Source: 43-108 sp001915545
GTDB taxonomy: Bacteria > Bacteroidota > Bacteroidia > Bacteroidales > Bacteroidaceae
Direction of reading: 5' to 3'
DNA: 64,000 bases
Assembly (NCBI GenBank): GCA_902491215.1
Contig: CABUGV010000002.1
Span: 1-64,000 of the forward strand
Shown: positions 60,949-64,000 of the stretch, one piece after another
How positions within the stretch are numbered: position 1 is the stretch's first letter
How the letters are laid out: each line of letters starts with the position of its first letter
Notes under the pieces: model-generated
Told to the model about the DNA's origin: nothing
What the model saw: only the letters and a program-made list of their open reading frames with translations
The model's database searches: none
Position numbers and translations under genes: made by a program

Positions 60949-61033
60949 TACATAAAGTATCACATTTAATACAATCAAATTGCCGGTGGATATCCATGGC
61001 AAAATCAAAATCCTTTTTTAACTTACACAACAA

Positions 61034-62953
61034 ATGAAAAAAATTGTTTTCACTTCCATGTTGCTTTTGGCAACGATGCATGCCTCCATTGATGCACAAA
61101 CTAAAAAAGAAATTTCAGGGAGATGCACTGTAGAGAATCTTCAGAAACACCTTGTAGAACCTACAAAGTTCGCACCTGTGCCTGCATGGGGCAACAGTTA
61201 CTGGCAAGATTCAATACCTGAAGCCATGCGCAAAAGCTACATCAGTGCAGGAGAAAAACTTTTAGGTACAAAATGGGAAACGACTGATATTACCCTATTT
61301 TCAGATTTCAGAGAAAACGGAGACCGAGAACGCTACCAGCAGTTCATCTTCGGAAAACGCAATCATTTGATGGCTCTAGCCATGGCTGAAATAATGGAAG
61401 GAAAAGGACGTTTCATGAACGACATTCTCAACGGCCTTTTCTCTACATGCGAAGAAACATGGTGGGGAGTACCAGCACACTACGGACCAAAGATGCCTCT
61501 TGTTGAAAACCAGTCTCTCGACCTATTCAATGCCGAAACAGGAGGAATGATGGCGTGGATGCTGTATATGTTCAAAGAACCTATAAGAAAGTTCTCACCT
61601 TATCTGGAAACAAGAATACAGAACGAGATCTCAAGACGAATACTTGAGGAAGGTGCAAAGAAGAAAGAATGGTGGCGTTCCGCATCTATGAATTGGAATC
61701 CATGGATATGCTCCAATTGGATGGCATGTGTACTATTTGCAGAACCAGACAGAGAGAAACAGATAAAATACATGCGTCTGATAAACGAATCGCTCGACGG
61801 ATTCATTGACGGTTATCCTGATGATGGAGGATGCGACGAAGGTGCACACTATTGGGATAGAGCAGCCGGCTCGCTTTTCGACTGCCTCAATCTTCTTAGT
61901 TATGCAACAGATGGATTTGCAGAATTTTCTTCTACAGAGAAAATCAAGCTAATGGGCGACTATCTCTGCAAGATGAACATCGGAAACGGATATTTTGTAA
62001 ACTTCGCCGATGCTGGTCCAGAACTTACACCTAATGTGGAATGGTTTCCATCAGGATTGTATATGAAAAACAAGGAACTCATCAGCATGGCGGCAAATAC
62101 AGCCAAATCAAGAAATTATTTTACCAATCCGGCCAAGACATACACATCTGCCTACCTGCATACATTCAACAGAGAATTGATGCTCTTGTCAAAACTGTCT
62201 GCATTCAAAAAATATGAAGGCGAAAATGTACTGCTCTTCGACTCATGGCTTCCGAGGATTCAGGTTATGACAGCAAGGTCGAAGAAGAATTCTACAGACG
62301 GATTGTTCGTTGCGGCCAAAGGCGGACACAACAATGAAAGCCATAATCACAATGACGTAGGACATTTCATCGTATATGCCGACGGCCAGCCTCTGCTCAT
62401 TGATCCAGGTGTAGGCACATATCGCAAGGAAACATTCAACAATGCCACAAGATACAAAATCTGGAGCATGCAGTCAGGCTACCACAATGTTCCGCAGATA
62501 AACGGAGTAGACCAGCAATATGGAAGCAAGTATGCAGCAAAAGATGTATCTACAAAAATCACATCACGTAAGGCGGTAATGAATCTTGACATAGCCGGTG
62601 CTTATCCTAAAGAGGCAATGGTCAAGTCTTGGAAAAGGACAATAGACCTCACACGTGGAAAAAATATTACTGTAACTGAAAACTATGTCCTCGATAAATT
62701 TGTGCGCCCTACAGAACTTATGTTTATGACACAAGCACAACCGCAAGTTGAAAAAGACAAGGTTACATTCAACATAAACGGCAAGAAATACGGCATATTC
62801 TTCAACAGCAACGACATGCAGGCTTCTTATGAAGAAGTAAAGTTAGATGATGCCAAGTTTGTAAACATGTGGGGCAAAATATACCGCGTCAAACTGACAA
62901 TAAAATCAAATGCCACAACGGGTAAGATTAAATATACAATAAAAGAAGCTTGA
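61034..62953 (+). CDS. Heparinase II/III-type polysaccharide lyase
   Basis: 639 residues. Signal peptide (IVFTSMLLLATMHASIDAQ). The first ~360 residues form an alpha/alpha toroid (MAWMLYMFKEPIRKFSPYLE, NWNPWICSNWMACVLF). Then a beta-sandwich carries the heparinase II/III motif GGHNNESHNHNDVGHFIVYA, with His and Asn near the active site, and DPGVGTYRKETFNNATRYKI. Such enzymes cleave acidic glycans by elimination, in the periplasm; the exact substrate (heparan, alginate or other uronate) is not readable. No SusCD genes are present. A broken glycosidase gene lies next to it, convergent. Confidence 0.85.
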   Translation: MKKIVFTSMLLLATMHASIDAQTKKEISGRCTVENLQKHLVEPTKFAPVPAWGNSYWQDSIPEAMRKSYISAGEKLLGTKWETTDITLFSDFRENGDRERYQQFIFGKRNHLMALAMAEIMEGKGRFMNDILNGLFSTCEETWWGVPAHYGPKMPLVENQSLDLFNAETGGMMAWMLYMFKEPIRKFSPYLETRIQNEISRRILEEGAKKKEWWRSASMNWNPWICSNWMACVLFAEPDREKQIKYMRLINESLDGFIDGYPDDGGCDEGAHYWDRAAGSLFDCLNLLSYATDGFAEFSSTEKIKLMGDYLCKMNIGNGYFVNFADAGPELTPNVEWFPSGLYMKNKELISMAANTAKSRNYFTNPAKTYTSAYLHTFNRELMLLSKLSAFKKYEGENVLLFDSWLPRIQVMTARSKKNSTDGLFVAAKGGHNNESHNHNDVGHFIVYADGQPLLIDPGVGTYRKETFNNATRYKIWSMQSGYHNVPQINGVDQQYGSKYAAKDVSTKITSRKAVMNLDIAGAYPKEAMVKSWKRTIDLTRGKNITVTENYVLDKFVRPTELMFMTQAQPQVEKDKVTFNINGKKYGIFFNSNDMQASYEEVKLDDAKFVNMWGKIYRVKLTIKSNATTGKIKYTIKEA

Positions 62954-62981
62954 CCCTACAAGACATATTACTATTATTCTA

Positions 62982-63047
62982 AAAAGCGACACAGATCCTG
63001 ATTGAACAATGTTCATTATGACATCAATCAGCATCCATGTCGCTTTT
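62982..63047. terminator. Terminator between the lyase and the broken glycosidase gene
   Basis: AAAAGCGACA (62982-62991) pairs with TGTCGCTTTT (63038-63047); an inner CTGATTGA/TCAATCAG stem extends it. T-runs on both sides. Confidence 0.75.
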
Positions 63048-63082
63048 ATTTTATACGACAACCGTCCTACAAATTCAACAGG

Positions 63083-64000
63083 TCATTTACGTAAAATTGG
63101 AACATGTACATTAAATGTATGTCCGCTGCGCGAATAATTCTTCATTGTATCAGCAGCCATAAACAAGGCCGCAGGTACATCTCCGTCAAACAAAATCTGC
63201 GGACGTTCCAGATGTTGAAGCTTTAACACCTTGCCGTCTGCCCATCTTATTTCAGGCGTCGACAGCAACGGTTCATCTACAGGTTTCCAATTGAAACCAT
63301 CTTCAGAACAGAAAAGTGCAAGAGAGCGGCCTGCACCTGTAAAACTTCCGTGCATGTCCTTGACAATAGCATAATAACATCCATCCTGCATCCATATATA
63401 CGGATCCTCCGCAGGAAAAGAAGAACCTTCTGCAGTAAAAATAGGTTTTTAATGCTTCACAAAAGGTCCGACAGGAGAATCTGCAACTGCACAAAGGTGA
63501 ACAACCGGTCCTCCTCACACCCCTCTACGTTTCTTGGCAACAGCCTTATAAACCATGAGATAGCGTCCATCATGCATTCGTGTTACGGATGGATTTGCAA
63601 CCATAAGAGCGTCATACGCAGCTGTATCTTTAGACACATCAATCAACGGGGTGTCAAAACGCTTCCACGGCCCATAAGGACTCTCTGAAACGGCAACACC
63701 TATACGCTGGTTGTTGCGATGAGTCGGATTGAGTCCTTTCTTCATATTCACTCCATCACCGGTGTTTCCTGTATAATAAAGATAATATTTGCCTTCATAA
63801 AAATGAATTGTAGGATTGTGTGTATTCAAACCATCCCAAAAAGAAGCACCTCTGGCAGGAAGTGCCAAATCATGAAAAACATAAGGTCCCAAAGGATTGT
63901 CAGACACGGCATGAGCTATCTCTGAATGTGTCACCCATGCAAGAAAACCATATTGTTTCTTCCATCTGGAATAGTAGAGATGATATTTCCCATCATTACC
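63083..64000 (-). pseudogene. Beta-propeller glycosidase (GH43-like), broken by two stops
   Basis: One reverse frame runs from the window edge to TAA near 63083, about 305 codons. It is interrupted by TGA at 63517-63515 and TAA at 63451-63449 with no frame change. Upstream of the first stop: THNPTIHFYEGKYYLYYTGN, RIGVAVSESPYGPWKRFDTP, NPSVTRMHDGRYLMVYKAVA. Between stops: GGPVVHLCAVADSPVGPFVK. After the second: FPAEDPYIWMQDGCYYAIVK and FNWKPVDEPLLS. These are blades of a GH43/GH32-type propeller. The intact ancestor probably trimmed side chains of the same glycan as the lyase. The 5' end lies outside the window. Two separate nonsense codons make sequencing error unlikely but not excluded. Confidence 0.8.

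Larger units (their letters stand above)
60650..61033. other. Divergent intergenic region
   Basis: Holds the YiiX-like promoter (60709-60739, minus) and a -7 box for the lyase gene (60941-60948, plus); the rest is AT-rich. A 10-bp palindrome TGGATATCCA lies in the lyase leader (about 60987-60996). Confidence 0.6.

Noticed and set aside
63449..63517. Frameshift or stop-codon recoding in the glycosidase gene
   Set aside because: The frame is the same on both sides of both stops, so there is no frameshift. Two different stop codons and no recoding structure argue against readthrough.
1..64000. CRISPR array or cas genes
   Set aside because: No regularly spaced repeats and no Cas-like proteins were seen.

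Overview
The window looks like a chromosomal segment of a member of the Bacteroidales (Bacteroidota), most like Prevotellaceae or Bacteroidaceae; the genus cannot be fixed from this sequence. The evidence is promoters of the Bacteroidota form (TTTG or TTG, 19-20 bp, then TAnnTTTG) in front of many genes, secreted proteins with type IX secretion (T9SS) C-terminal domains, a radical-SAM-associated lipoprotein, class III fructose-bisphosphatase, NhaD, C_GCAxxG_C_C and TSCPD small proteins, and few strong Shine-Dalgarno sites.

Layout. 1-600: the 5' end of an IS transposase gene with leader hairpins, a terminator and an isolated 20-bp perfect inverted repeat. 0.6-24.4 kb: ordinary core chromosome, mostly on the minus strand: a YrdC/YciO-type protein, FtsX-like permease, PLP aminotransferase, radical-SAM-associated lipoprotein, PspC, N-carbamoylputrescine amidase, NUDIX hydrolase, DbpA-like helicase, a lysozyme-fold secreted protein, LepA, GH16 glucanase, a run of small Cys-rich and lipoprotein genes, YebC, a 53-aa membrane protein, PheT, an AraC regulator, S37 peptidase, ProS, HU-like protein, OmpA-like lipoprotein and MtgA. 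24.6-30.4 kb: one giant secreted protein with calcium-binding FG-GAP/VCBS repeats and a T9SS tail. 30.6-38.3 kb: XRE-like protein, ribosomal protein S1, RNase Z, a mini T9SS-tail protein, an ECF sigma/anti-sigma-like/Spy-like operon, and class III FBPase.

38.5-51.8 kb is the main accessory region. It begins just after tRNA-Phe(GAA). One good promoter at 38777-38806 drives a tight run of eight genes: a half-length HsdS, HsdM, a one-TM protein, a Fic protein, a full-length HsdS, a membrane KAP P-loop NTPase, HsdR and a zinc metallopeptidase. A small gene and a RhuM-family gene follow. The overlapping start and stop codons place the Fic and KAP genes inside the restriction-modification operon. 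This is the best candidate here for an under-described, probably anti-phage, system.

51.9-54.7 kb is a minus-strand cassette of two acetyltransferases, an SRPBCC protein and a TfoX-DUF3795 fusion. 54.9-60.7 kb returns to core genes: ABC-F ATPase, phosphofructokinase, NhaD with tRNA-Gly(CCC) directly upstream, a DUF4878-like lipoprotein and a YiiX-like hydrolase. 61-64 kb holds polysaccharide degradation: an intact heparinase II/III-type lyase and, convergent to it, a beta-propeller glycosidase gene broken by two in-frame stop codons that runs off the window end.
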